Source of the DNA: a virus
Direction: 5' to 3' (one strand)
DNA length: 46,796 nucleotides
Virus record (IMG/VR): IMGVR_UViG_3300006922_000042
Span: 1-46,796 of that record
The translations under genes were made by a program, and so were the position numbers. The notes beneath the pieces were generated by a model. That model saw nothing but the letters and a program-made list of their open reading frames with translations, ran no database searches and was not told the DNA's origin. Positions 13,555-21,969 of this stretch are shown piece by piece; within the stretch, counting starts at the first letter, position 1, and every line of letters starts with the position of its first letter.

Positions 13555-16500
13555 ATGACAATTAAGTTTGCAGATCGTGTAAAAGTAAGTACATCCAGTA
13601 CAGGAACAGGAACTATAAGTCTTGGGTCTGCAGTAGATGGTTTTCAAACTTTTGCTCAAGGGGGTATCCTTAATGGTAATTCAGTAAGATACACAATTAC
13701 TAACGGCGATAGCTGGGAGGTAGGCACTGGAGTTTACGCCTCTAGCGGTAACTCAATGACAAGATCTTATGAGTCTAGCTCTACAGGATCTTTACTTAAC
13801 TTGTCTGGTACATCAGAAGTATTTATTACTGTAGCCTCTGCAGATATCAATAATTTAGCTGATACTGTACCTAAATCTACGGGCGGGCAGTTTGATGCTA
13901 ATGTAGACTTTGCTGCAGGTATTGATGTTACAGGTAATATTACTGTTACTGGTACTGTAGATGGAAGAGACGTAGCTACAGACGGTACTAAGCTAGATGG
14001 GGTAGAGGCTTCTGCTACAGCAGATCAAACTGCTGCTGAAATAAGAGCTTTGGTAGAGTCTGCGACAGACAGCAATGTTTTCACTGATGCAGACCACTCT
14101 AAGTTAAACGCCATAGAAGCATCTGCTACTGCAGACCAGACAGGCGCAGAAATAAAAACTTTATATCAAGCAGAAGCTAATGCTTACACAGATGCTAAAG
14201 ACACTAAACTGTCAGGTATTGAAACAGGTGCCACAGCAGATCAGACTGCTGCTGAGATACGCACTCTTGTAGAGTCTGCGACAGACAGTAATGTTTTCAC
14301 TGACGCTGATCATAGTAAGCTTAACGCTATTGAAGCAGGAGCAACTGGTGATCAAACAAATGCTGAGATCAGGGCGGCGGTAGAAGCCGCTACTGACAGT
14401 AATGTGTTTACAGATGCAGACCATTCTAAGCTTGATGCAATAGAAGCAAGCGCAGATGTAACTGATACTACTAACGTAACTGCCGCTGGTGCCTTAATGG
14501 ATAGCGAGGTTACTAACCTAGCACAAGTTAAAGCATTTGATAGCTCCGACTATGCTACAGCCGCACAGGGTACTACTGCTGATGCCGCACTGCCTAAATC
14601 TGGCGGGGCTATGACAGGTGCTATTACTACTAATAGTACTTTTGATGGCCGTGATGTAGCGGCTGATGGTACAAAGTTGGACGGTATAGCTGCGGGTGCC
14701 AATGTTGGCATTGGTAGTTTGGCTGCCGATAGTTCCCCACAGTTGGGTGGTGTTCTTGATGTAAACGGACAAGCGATTGATTTCGGGGATGATGAACATC
14801 TACGGTTGGGAAACAACAACGAACATAGAATTTATCACAAGGGAAATGGCAGCACTTTAAGAATTGAAGCGACAAGTGCAGGTAAATCGATTGAAGTAAG
14901 AGGTGTGCCTAGCTCCAACTCATTCTTTAGCGTTTTAGATGCTAACGGAACGAACATAATTAAAGCAACGATGAACGGTTCTAGTAGTGGGGTTACTCTG
15001 CACCACGGCGGTGGAACAAAACTTGCCACATCATCATCGGGCATAACCGTAACAGGAACCCTAGCTGCAACAGCCGTAACGGGTGATGGCAGTGGGCTTA
15101 CTAACCTTCCTGCCCAGTCCGATAATACCAAGATGCCATTGGCTGGTGGCACGTTTACTGGTGATGTTACCCTTGAAGGGGCTTCTTATGATGTAACTTG
15201 GGATAGCTCAGACAATGCACTTGAATTTGGCTCTTTAGCAAAAGCGAAGTTTAACAGTAATCTTGAAATATTTGGAGCCACTCATTCTGAAATTCACAAT
15301 ACTTCGTCGGGCAATCAACTTATTATTAGGCAGAATGCGCCTGATCAAGACATCAACTTAATGGCAGACGCTGGCAATGGGACGTTCCAAACTGTATATG
15401 TCAAACTAGACGGTTCAGAGGGTGAAGTTTTACTTTATCATTACGGGACTGAAAAACTTGCGACAAAAAGCACAGGTATAGATGTTTCTGGTAATATCGC
15501 TGTTTCAGGCACCGTGGATGGTCGTGATATTGCTTCTGATGGTACAAAGCTAGACGGTATAGCTGCGGGTGCTAATGTTGGTATTCCAACAACAGGCGGG
15601 ACGTTTACGGGCGGTGTAACCCTTTTCACTGGTACGGTCACTGATAGATTCGTTTTAAATGACAACGTCCCCTTGCGTATCGGAACGGGTCACGACTTTA
15701 CCATAATGCATAATGGAACCAACACCATTATTACTGGCGATGCCATTTTCGAAGATACCATTAAAATTAAACAGGGTGGAGTGTTAGCGTTTACCACTTC
15801 TTCTAATGTAAACAGATCAATTATTCAGTTTGATGGAACCCGAACCACATGGACAAACATAAGTAATTATCCAATTAGAATTGACGGTAGTTTTGAGGTT
15901 GTCAGTGGTTCTTCAAGCATTGCTTCGTTTGAAACCACTGGTGTAGATTTATATTACTCCAACAGTAAGAAATTTGAGACAACAAGCACAGGTGTAGACA
16001 TCACGGGTACTTTGACCAGCGATGGGCTGACTGTGGATGCTACTACATCAACGGCTGTACAAGCAAATGCTGATGCTGGTTATTCATTGTTCAATGGTTC
16101 TACCAATAGTTCTGGCGCAAGAATAAACATCTCAGGAGCAAGCGCATCTAGCGGTATTGCAATCAACGGATACAACGCAGCGCAGAATGGTTATACACCT
16201 CTGAACTATTTGGCGGCAGATCACCGCTTTAAAATTGGTTCTAGCGAAAAGATGCGACTCGATGCGAGCGGTAACTTGCTAGTGGGCAAAACGACAACTG
16301 CATTTGGAACTGACGGAACGCATATAAACAGTAGTGGTTATTTAGAAGTAACAAATACTAGCGGTGAGCTTTTGTATTTGAACCGCCTGTCAAACGATGG
16401 TGATTTGATTAGGCTTTACAAAGATTCGGCACAAGTGGGAAGTATTTCAAGTGTTAGTTCACGCCTAAAAGTGTCTTCAAATGATGCCCAAGGTTACTTC

Positions 16501-16935
16501 TTTTTGAACAATGGCACAGCAGATGCATCAAATAAACTATGGTTGAATGGTTCACTGCTTGCGTGGGATAATAGTGCATACGACATAGGTGGCTCTACGA
16601 CAAAGTTTAAAGACCTCTACCTGTCAGGCACAGCAAACGCAGCCAACTTCAACAGCACCTCAGACGCTACCTTAAAGACCAACGTAGAAACACTCAGCGG
16701 CTCACTGGATGCAGTGATGTCCATGCGGGGTGTGTCATTCGATTGGGTGGAAAGCGGAGCCGCTGAAATAGGTGTAATCGCTCAAGAAGTAGAAGAAGTT
16801 GTGCCAGATGTAGTAAACACTAATGGTGAAGGCATTAAGTCAGTAAAGTACGGCAACCTTGTAGGTGTGTTAATTGAGGCCATTAAAGAACAGCAAACGC
16901 AAATAGATGAGCTAAAATCAAAGATAGGAAAATAA
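13555..16935 (+). CDS. Tail fibre/spike with C-terminal S74 chaperone (1126 aa)
   Basis: The N-terminal 120 residues (MTIKFADRVKVSTSSTG, then a beta-rich adaptor with SADINNLADT) probably attach to the virion. Residues about 148-305 hold tandem repeats of A-T-A-D-Q-T-A-A-E-I-R units. The centre (about 400-1030) is beta-rich, with repeated GNIAVSGTVDGRDIA-type segments and a receptor-binding appearance. The C-terminal 90 residues are a Peptidase S74/endosialidase intramolecular chaperone (S1036-D1037 of SDATLK, FDWVESG, GVIAQEVEEVVPDVV, VKYGNLVGVLIEAIKEQ), which trimerises the fibre and cleaves itself off. Codon use changes in the centre compared with both ends, which suggests exchange of the host-range part. 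Confidence 0.88.
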   Translation: MTIKFADRVKVSTSSTGTGTISLGSAVDGFQTFAQGGILNGNSVRYTITNGDSWEVGTGVYASSGNSMTRSYESSSTGSLLNLSGTSEVFITVASADINNLADTVPKSTGGQFDANVDFAAGIDVTGNITVTGTVDGRDVATDGTKLDGVEASATADQTAAEIRALVESATDSNVFTDADHSKLNAIEASATADQTGAEIKTLYQAEANAYTDAKDTKLSGIETGATADQTAAEIRTLVESATDSNVFTDADHSKLNAIEAGATGDQTNAEIRAAVEAATDSNVFTDADHSKLDAIEASADVTDTTNVTAAGALMDSEVTNLAQVKAFDSSDYATAAQGTTADAALPKSGGAMTGAITTNSTFDGRDVAADGTKLDGIAAGANVGIGSLAADSSPQLGGVLDVNGQAIDFGDDEHLRLGNNNEHRIYHKGNGSTLRIEATSAGKSIEVRGVPSSNSFFSVLDANGTNIIKATMNGSSSGVTLHHGGGTKLATSSSGITVTGTLAATAVTGDGSGLTNLPAQSDNTKMPLAGGTFTGDVTLEGASYDVTWDSSDNALEFGSLAKAKFNSNLEIFGATHSEIHNTSSGNQLIIRQNAPDQDINLMADAGNGTFQTVYVKLDGSEGEVLLYHYGTEKLATKSTGIDVSGNIAVSGTVDGRDIASDGTKLDGIAAGANVGIPTTGGTFTGGVTLFTGTVTDRFVLNDNVPLRIGTGHDFTIMHNGTNTIITGDAIFEDTIKIKQGGVLAFTTSSNVNRSIIQFDGTRTTWTNISNYPIRIDGSFEVVSGSSSIASFETTGVDLYYSNSKKFETTSTGVDITGTLTSDGLTVDATTSTAVQANADAGYSLFNGSTNSSGARINISGASASSGIAINGYNAAQNGYTPLNYLAADHRFKIGSSEKMRLDASGNLLVGKTTTAFGTDGTHINSSGYLEVTNTSGELLYLNRLSNDGDLIRLYKDSAQVGSISSVSSRLKVSSNDAQGYFFLNNGTADASNKLWLNGSLLAWDNSAYDIGGSTTKFKDLYLSGTANAANFNSTSDATLKTNVETLSGSLDAVMSMRGVSFDWVESGAAEIGVIAQEVEEVVPDVVNTNGEGIKSVKYGNLVGVLIEAIKEQQTQIDELKSKIGK
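14000..14460 (+). repeat. Tandem coding repeats in fibre gene
   Basis: Four imperfect units encode A-T-A-D-Q-T-x-A-E-I-[RK]-x-L, three of them followed by VESATDSNVFTDADHSKLNAIEA or a close form. The copies differ mostly at third codon positions, so they are maintained as protein repeats, probably a triple-helical or beta-helical shaft whose length can change by recombination. Confidence 0.7.
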
Positions 16936-16937
16936 GT

Positions 16938-17240
16938 ATGTCTATAGAATACACTTGGAGTATACCCACAGTAGAACGTAATTTAGCAGACGGTGGTGTG
17001 ACAATGGCACACTGGCGTTGTAATGCAGTAGATGGTGAGTATAGTGCATCATTGTATGGTACATGTGGCTTGAAGTATGATGCAGGTGCAGATAACTTCA
17101 TTGCTTATGAGAGCTTAACTGAGGCAAATGTAATTGCTTGGGTAAAAGCTATTGTAGAATCATCTAATATAGAAGCTTCACTAGCAGCAAATATTGAAGA
17201 AGATAAAACGCCTACTACTGGTGCCGGGATACCTTGGTAA
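16938..17240 (+). CDS. DUF7936-like phage protein (100 aa)
   Basis: The protein opens MSIEYTWSIPTVERNLADGGVT and has YESLTEANVIAWVKAIVESSNIEASLAANIEEDKTP near the end, a pattern I recall from small conserved proteins of cyanophages and other marine phages (DUF7936-like). Function is unknown; it lies among fibre genes and follows the fibre stop by two bases. The last residues (TGAGIPW) match the usual ending of this family. The label is from memory, so treat the family number with caution. Confidence 0.6.
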   Translation: MSIEYTWSIPTVERNLADGGVTMAHWRCNAVDGEYSASLYGTCGLKYDAGADNFIAYESLTEANVIAWVKAIVESSNIEASLAANIEEDKTPTTGAGIPW

Positions 17241-17270
17241 TAAAGTAGCTAATAGTGAAAGGACACGACG

Positions 17271-17900
17271 ATGGCTATAAAAATAAGCGGCACAACAGTC
17301 GTAAATGACAGTAGGCAACTACAGAATATTGCCAGCTTAGACAGCACAACAGCGGCTACGATTGGGGCGGCTGCAGCCGGTGGAGCTACACTTTCTTCAT
17401 CAGGTACTTTCAATGCAGGCAGCGTAGAAATAACTATACCAAATGCTGATTTTGTTAAGGTTGTGTTTTATGATGTCTCAACAAGTAATAGCTATAACAA
17501 TAACAGATGTTACATACGGATTAAGCCTGTAAATGGCGGTTATGATACAGCAGGTTGGCCTAACTCTAACTATGACACTGCGGGATTTTCGAGAGGCTAC
17601 AGTAGCTCCAGCAACCTAACAGACAACCAACCTATTTGGGTTTGTACGGGTTACTGTGATTACTTTGACGGCTTTATAGAGATTAGAAACCCCAAAAGTA
17701 CGACAGAAAAGAAATTTGGGCACTTTGAATTTTTCCACCGCTTTGAAAGTCAAAACCAAAATTATCAACTTTCTTATAATAACGAGTCGCATGGCACTCA
17801 TAGGTGGAGGCAAACCGCTGCAATAGATAAGATTAAATTAGAATATTACGTCGGAGGCAGTAACTATAATGGTCGTTACGAAGTTTGGACGATAACGTAG
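17271..17900 (+). CDS. Putative short tail fibre/receptor-binding protein (209 aa)
   Basis: The N-terminus (MAIKISGTTVVNDSRQLQNIASLDSTT) is a virion-attachment phrase shared by many marine phage fibre proteins. From residue 45 it becomes a beta-rich, aromatic, Asn/Tyr/Ser-rich domain (VKVVFYDVSTSNSYNNNRCYIRI, EVWTIT at the end), typical of a receptor-binding head or carbohydrate-binding jelly roll. Start ATG 17271 after AAAGGACACGACG. It differs in codon use from the capsid genes, as fibre tips often do. The next gene resembles a fibre assembly chaperone, which supports the assignment. Confidence 0.62.
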   Translation: MAIKISGTTVVNDSRQLQNIASLDSTTAATIGAAAAGGATLSSSGTFNAGSVEITIPNADFVKVVFYDVSTSNSYNNNRCYIRIKPVNGGYDTAGWPNSNYDTAGFSRGYSSSSNLTDNQPIWVCTGYCDYFDGFIEIRNPKSTTEKKFGHFEFFHRFESQNQNYQLSYNNESHGTHRWRQTAAIDKIKLEYYVGGSNYNGRYEVWTIT

Positions 17901-17912
17901 GAAATAATAATT

Positions 17913-18200
17913 ATGGCAACTTTATTTAAAAATGTTGACGGTGTTCAGGTAGAATTAACCGCAGAAGAGATTTCTGAACAAAAGCAACAACACGATTATT
18001 ACGATCAGCATATTGCTCCTACTGTGGGTAGAGAGAAGCGAAATTCTTTATTAGAGGCAACAGATTGGTGGGCAGTAGGGGATCTTATAATGACCGAAGA
18101 ACAGCGTTCTTATCGTCAAGCTCTGCGAGACATTACCGCCCATGATAAATGGCCTCTATTGATGCCAGAAGATTGGCCGACTAAGCCAGACGAGGGATAA
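17913..18200 (+). CDS. Tail fibre assembly chaperone-like protein (95 aa)
   Basis: The C-terminal half has EKRNSLLEATDWWAVGDLIMTEEQRSYRQALRDITAH, then WPLLMPEDWPTKP. This R-x-x-L-L-x-x-[TS]-D-W ... Y-R-Q-A-L-R-D-I ... W-P pattern is typical of phage tail fibre assembly/chaperone domains that are found behind fibre genes. It probably helps folding or trimerisation of the fibre encoded just upstream. The ATG at 17913 follows AGGAAATAATAATT. It is followed after three bases by the next structural gene. Confidence 0.7.
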   Translation: MATLFKNVDGVQVELTAEEISEQKQQHDYYDQHIAPTVGREKRNSLLEATDWWAVGDLIMTEEQRSYRQALRDITAHDKWPLLMPEDWPTKPDEG

Positions 18201-18203
18201 TAA

Positions 18204-19394
18204 ATGTTAGGCTTTTTACCACTAGCAACTACTACTTTAGCATCCTCTCAGGCAGGCGTTTCTGCAGAGGTGGCTATCACTGGTGTAGTTGCTACTGGTG
18301 CAGTTTCTAATGTTATAGAAAAAACTACAGCGGGTGTTTCTGGTGCGTCTGCTACAGGTTTTGTAAATGCCCTTTCTGTAAACATCTCTGAATTATTAAG
18401 CTCTGTTTCTGCTACTACATCTATAGGCTCTATTGAATTAATTTCTGGTAAACTTATATCAGGTGTTTCTGCAACAGGTATAGTAGTAGCTGTAGGTTTT
18501 AATGCTAAAGGCAATCATGTATTGTCTTCTGTAAGCGCAACAGGCTCTATTGAGTCAGTTTCTGTTGATGGCTTTGAAGTTGATGTATCTGAGAGTTTAG
18601 AATCTGTTTCTGCTGCAGGTGCAATAGGTGCCCTAAAAGTTAATACGTCTGAATCACTAGCTAGTGTATCTGCAACAGGTACAGTAGTATCCGTAGGTTT
18701 TGATGCTAAAGGTAATCATACAGTAGGGTCTGTAAGTGCTACAGGTTTTATCAATGATTTTGAAGTTGGTATAACTGAAAGTTTACAGTCTGTTTCTGCT
18801 ACGGGTGCAGTTGTAGCTGTAGGGTTTGATGCTAAAGGCAACCAGACATTAGCATCTGTAAATGCTACAGGGTTTATTCAACCCGTAAGTATTAATAGTT
18901 TTGAAGTTGATGTATCTGAGAGTTTACAATCTGTTTCTGCTACAGTCTCACTTGGTACTGTACAGGCTGTAATTAATGTAGGTAAGCTATTAAATAGCGT
19001 AGCATCAACAGGTAGTGTAGCAAATGTTATAACGCATGTTGGTGCAGGTGTTTCTGGTGTACTAGCTACAGGTTCAGTCGAACCCCTTAGCTTTGATATA
19101 TTTGAAGTTGATGTATCTGAAAAGCTACTGTCTGTTTCAGCTACTGGTGTAGTAACTTCTGTAAAACCTAATTTAAACGTATTACTTAATAGTGTAGCTG
19201 CTAATACAAACATAGCTGGTGTTTTAGCAACAGGTATTGCACTACAGTTTGATGTAAATGCCTTTGATAAAGATAGAGTTATCTATATACTAGCAGTACC
19301 AAAAGAAAACGTAGTATATATTAAACCAGATAATAGAACAATTATGATTAATGAAATAAGTAATATTAATCAAACAATAAGAGTTGCAGCCTAA
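18204..19394 (+). CDS. Repetitive Ser/Val/Ala-rich virion protein (396 aa)
   Basis: Almost the whole protein (residues 15-340) is built of imperfect units of about 18-45 residues with cores such as SESLQSVSATGAVVAVGFDAKGN and GVSATG. They alternate small hydrophobic and Ser/Thr residues, as in a beta-helix or beta-solenoid. The last 50 residues differ (DKDRVIYILAVPKENVVYIKPDNRTIMI), a compact beta domain found in other marine phage structural proteins. It is likely a fibre shaft or long adaptor. It lies between fibre and tail-tube genes. Exact function unknown. Confidence 0.6.
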   Translation: MLGFLPLATTTLASSQAGVSAEVAITGVVATGAVSNVIEKTTAGVSGASATGFVNALSVNISELLSSVSATTSIGSIELISGKLISGVSATGIVVAVGFNAKGNHVLSSVSATGSIESVSVDGFEVDVSESLESVSAAGAIGALKVNTSESLASVSATGTVVSVGFDAKGNHTVGSVSATGFINDFEVGITESLQSVSATGAVVAVGFDAKGNQTLASVNATGFIQPVSINSFEVDVSESLQSVSATVSLGTVQAVINVGKLLNSVASTGSVANVITHVGAGVSGVLATGSVEPLSFDIFEVDVSEKLLSVSATGVVTSVKPNLNVLLNSVAANTNIAGVLATGIALQFDVNAFDKDRVIYILAVPKENVVYIKPDNRTIMINEISNINQTIRVAA

Positions 19395-19404
19395 AGGATA
19401 ACAA

Positions 19405-19722
19405 ATGTCATATAAGTGGCCTGATAAAGATAAAGATGAATTGCTTGACTACAGCATTGATTGGTCACGCTTTCTAGGTACAGATACTATTTCTGCAGTT
19501 TCGTGGTTTATAGATGCTGCAGATGGTACTAAAACACAGGTTAGTGATAATGACGTTGTTGATGGATTACAGTTTATTCAAGGTACATATACTAATACTG
19601 TCTCTACAATTAGGTTAGGTTTAGGTACAAATAATAAACGCTATAAAATTACGTGCAAAATAACTACAGTGGGTTCCTTAGTATATGAACGCTCTGTCCT
19701 GTTGCGCGTGAGGGAGAAGTAA
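19405..19722 (+). CDS. Putative small structural protein, beta-sandwich (105 aa)
   Basis: It opens MSYKWPDKDKDELLDYSIDWSRFLG, followed by SAVSWFIDAADGTKTQVSDNDVVDGL, then TNNKRYKITCKITTVGSLVYERSVLLRVREK. The pattern matches Ig-like phage baseplate/fibre-adaptor proteins that I recall in marine phages. It sits directly before the tail adaptor gene (two bases) and after the repeat protein, suggesting a junction or fibre-base component. Confidence 0.62.
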   Translation: MSYKWPDKDKDELLDYSIDWSRFLGTDTISAVSWFIDAADGTKTQVSDNDVVDGLQFIQGTYTNTVSTIRLGLGTNNKRYKITCKITTVGSLVYERSVLLRVREK

Positions 19723-19723
19723 G

Positions 19724-20413
19724 ATGGCATACGATTATCTTGGGTTAGTTAATGATGTGAATCGTAGGCTTAATGAAGTAGAATTAACATCTTCTAATTT
19801 TGCTGCTACTACAGGTTTTTACAGTTTTGCTAAAGATGCAGTAAACTCTTCTATTCGGCACATCCAGCAAGAAGAGTATGAGTGGCCTTGGAATCACGTA
19901 GAGCAGGAAGAGGTACTACTTGCTGGTGAGGTTCGCTACAGTTTTCCTTATGATGCTAAGACTATCAATATGAATAGCTTTCGTATCAAAAGAAATGCAG
20001 ATTTAAGCGTAGATACCGTTAAACTTAAAGTACTTAGCTATGAAGAATATCTTGACAAGTATGCTGATTATGAGTATAACTCTAACACTAGCGTAAGATC
20101 TGTACCCTCTTTTATTATAAGAGCGCCTAGCAGGGAGTTACTGGTAGTACCAGCCCCAGACAAGGCGTATGAATTAGTTTATGAATATTACACAACTGGT
20201 TTTGATTTAGAGCTACACTCAGATGTTCCTAATCTCCCCGAAATGTACAAATATGTAATCGTTGATGGTGCTATGTACTATGTCTATCAGTTTAGAGGTG
20301 ACATGCAAGCAGCACAATTAGCTATGCAGAAGTTTGAGCAGGGAATTAAACAATTACGTAGCATACACATAAATCGTACTGAATATGTACGTGATCGAAG
20401 AGTATCCTTCTAA
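19724..20413 (+). CDS. Head-tail adaptor / tail tubular protein A-like (229 aa)
   Basis: The protein has the family's opening LVNDVNRRLNEVELTSSNFA and the segment DAVNSSIRHIQQEEYEWPWNH, then SFPYDAKTINMNSFRI and the late helix YVYQFRGDMQAAQLAMQKFEQGIKQLRSI. These are characteristic of T7 gp11/P22 gp4-like adaptors in marine podoviruses, which form a ring under the portal. Length is close to T7 gp11 (196 aa). Its stop overlaps the start of the next gene (TAATG), the usual A-then-B order. Confidence 0.82.
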   Translation: MAYDYLGLVNDVNRRLNEVELTSSNFAATTGFYSFAKDAVNSSIRHIQQEEYEWPWNHVEQEEVLLAGEVRYSFPYDAKTINMNSFRIKRNADLSVDTVKLKVLSYEEYLDKYADYEYNSNTSVRSVPSFIIRAPSRELLVVPAPDKAYELVYEYYTTGFDLELHSDVPNLPEMYKYVIVDGAMYYVYQFRGDMQAAQLAMQKFEQGIKQLRSIHINRTEYVRDRRVSF

Positions 20414-21960
20414 TGGCAACACAATGGCAGACATTCCCTATAGAGTTTAGAGGTGGTCTTATCTCTAATCTCAGCCCTTTGCAGCATGGTACAAATGCTG
20501 TCGGGTCTGCCACTATATTACAAAACTTTGAAGCCAATAAAGAGGGTGGCTACTCCAAGATAAGAGGCTATGCTAAATATAGCTCAACAACTGTACCTGG
20601 ATCTGGCCCCATACTTGCGCTTAAAGTTATTAGCTCTGGTAGGGTTGTAGCAGCACGTAAGAATGGTAGTAATCAAACACAGTATTACTATAGTACAGGC
20701 TCTTCGTGGACTAGCATGGCTACTAGCGTCGGTACTAATGGTGGTAAAGCTAGGCACATTTTATATAACTTAGAGGGTGATGATAAAGTTATATTTGTTG
20801 ATGGTACTAACTACCCAGCTATATATAATACATCAGGTAATTCTACTACCTTTATGACATCCTCTAATAGCACAGATGTGTTGGGTGCAGAACATGTAGC
20901 TGTATTTAAAAACACTGCCTTCTACTCTAAAGGTAATAACATCTACTTTACTGCCCCTTTTACTGTGGATGATTTTAGTGTTGCTAATGGTGCAGGTTCT
21001 ATAAATGTAGCGAATGATGTTACAGGTCTAGCAGTATTTCGTGATCAACTGATTATATTTACTACTGACTCTATTAAACGTTTGACAGGTAGCAGCTCTG
21101 CTGACTTTACTGTGTCACCTATTACTGACCGTATTGGTTGCATTAATGGGGATACTATTCAAGAGGTTGGTGGTGACATTATGTACCTCGCCCCTGATGG
21201 TATCAGACTATTGAGTGCTACTGATCGTATCGGTGACTTTGCTTTGGATGTAGCTTCTAATCAAATAGCCAAAGATGCTACTATCTTTCTTAGCCAAACA
21301 TCTAGCTTTTGCTCTGTGTTATTTAAAGAAAAAGCTCAATACAGGATATTTGCGTATGTACAATCAGAGCAAGATGATGCAGCTAAAGGTCTTATAGCTA
21401 CAAAGTTTATATCTCAAGGTGCTGCAGGTATGGCTTGGTCAACCACCAAAGGCATTAAAGCATTTGTAGCAGACAGCAGATACACAGGAACAGCGGAGAC
21501 AATAGCTTTTGCTAATGAGGATGGTTACGTCTATACTATGGATACAGGTTCAGACTTCGATGGTGCTGCTATAGAAGCTATCTACGAATCTCCTTTCATG
21601 CCTATAAGTGACCCACAGGTACGTAAAACTTTCTACAAGATGACTCTGTACGCTGAACCTACAGGTAACATGAGTCTAGACTTAAACCTAAAGTACGACT
21701 TTGCTTCTGCTTCTAACACCAAAGTAGTGCAGCCAGCTACACAGCAGATTTCTGGTACAGGTGCATCTGTGTTTTTATTTGGTGCATCTAATGCTGTATT
21801 TGATACAGCTACATTTGGTGGTGAGCTTGATAAAATATATGACACTAATGTTATTGGTTCAGGTAAAACAGTAGCATTAAGATTAGAAGATCTTTCAACT
21901 AATCCCACCTTTACACTCGACACGGCTTTGTTAGAATACAGCCAAGAAGATAGACAATAA
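20413..21960 (+). CDS. Tail tube/nozzle protein (tail tubular B-like, 515 aa)
   Basis: It opens MATQWQTFPIEFRGGLISNLSPLQHGTNAVGSATILQNFEANKEGGYSKIRGY, written here only to name the marked features: the GGL-x-x-N-x-[DS]-P-L and NFE-x-x-x-x-GGY-x-[KR]-[IR]-x-GY motifs of phage nozzle/stabilisation proteins. The rest is a beta-propeller-like series of strands (FKNTAFYSKGNNIYFT, FRDQLIIFTTDSIKRL, GGDIMYLAPDGIRLL). It should form the tube below the adaptor ring, as T7 gp12 does. The order adaptor then nozzle and the overlap with the previous gene fit. Confidence 0.8.
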   Translation: MATQWQTFPIEFRGGLISNLSPLQHGTNAVGSATILQNFEANKEGGYSKIRGYAKYSSTTVPGSGPILALKVISSGRVVAARKNGSNQTQYYYSTGSSWTSMATSVGTNGGKARHILYNLEGDDKVIFVDGTNYPAIYNTSGNSTTFMTSSNSTDVLGAEHVAVFKNTAFYSKGNNIYFTAPFTVDDFSVANGAGSINVANDVTGLAVFRDQLIIFTTDSIKRLTGSSSADFTVSPITDRIGCINGDTIQEVGGDIMYLAPDGIRLLSATDRIGDFALDVASNQIAKDATIFLSQTSSFCSVLFKEKAQYRIFAYVQSEQDDAAKGLIATKFISQGAAGMAWSTTKGIKAFVADSRYTGTAETIAFANEDGYVYTMDTGSDFDGAAIEAIYESPFMPISDPQVRKTFYKMTLYAEPTGNMSLDLNLKYDFASASNTKVVQPATQQISGTGASVFLFGASNAVFDTATFGGELDKIYDTNVIGSGKTVALRLEDLSTNPTFTLDTALLEYSQEDRQ

Positions 21961-21969
21961 GGAAACGAC

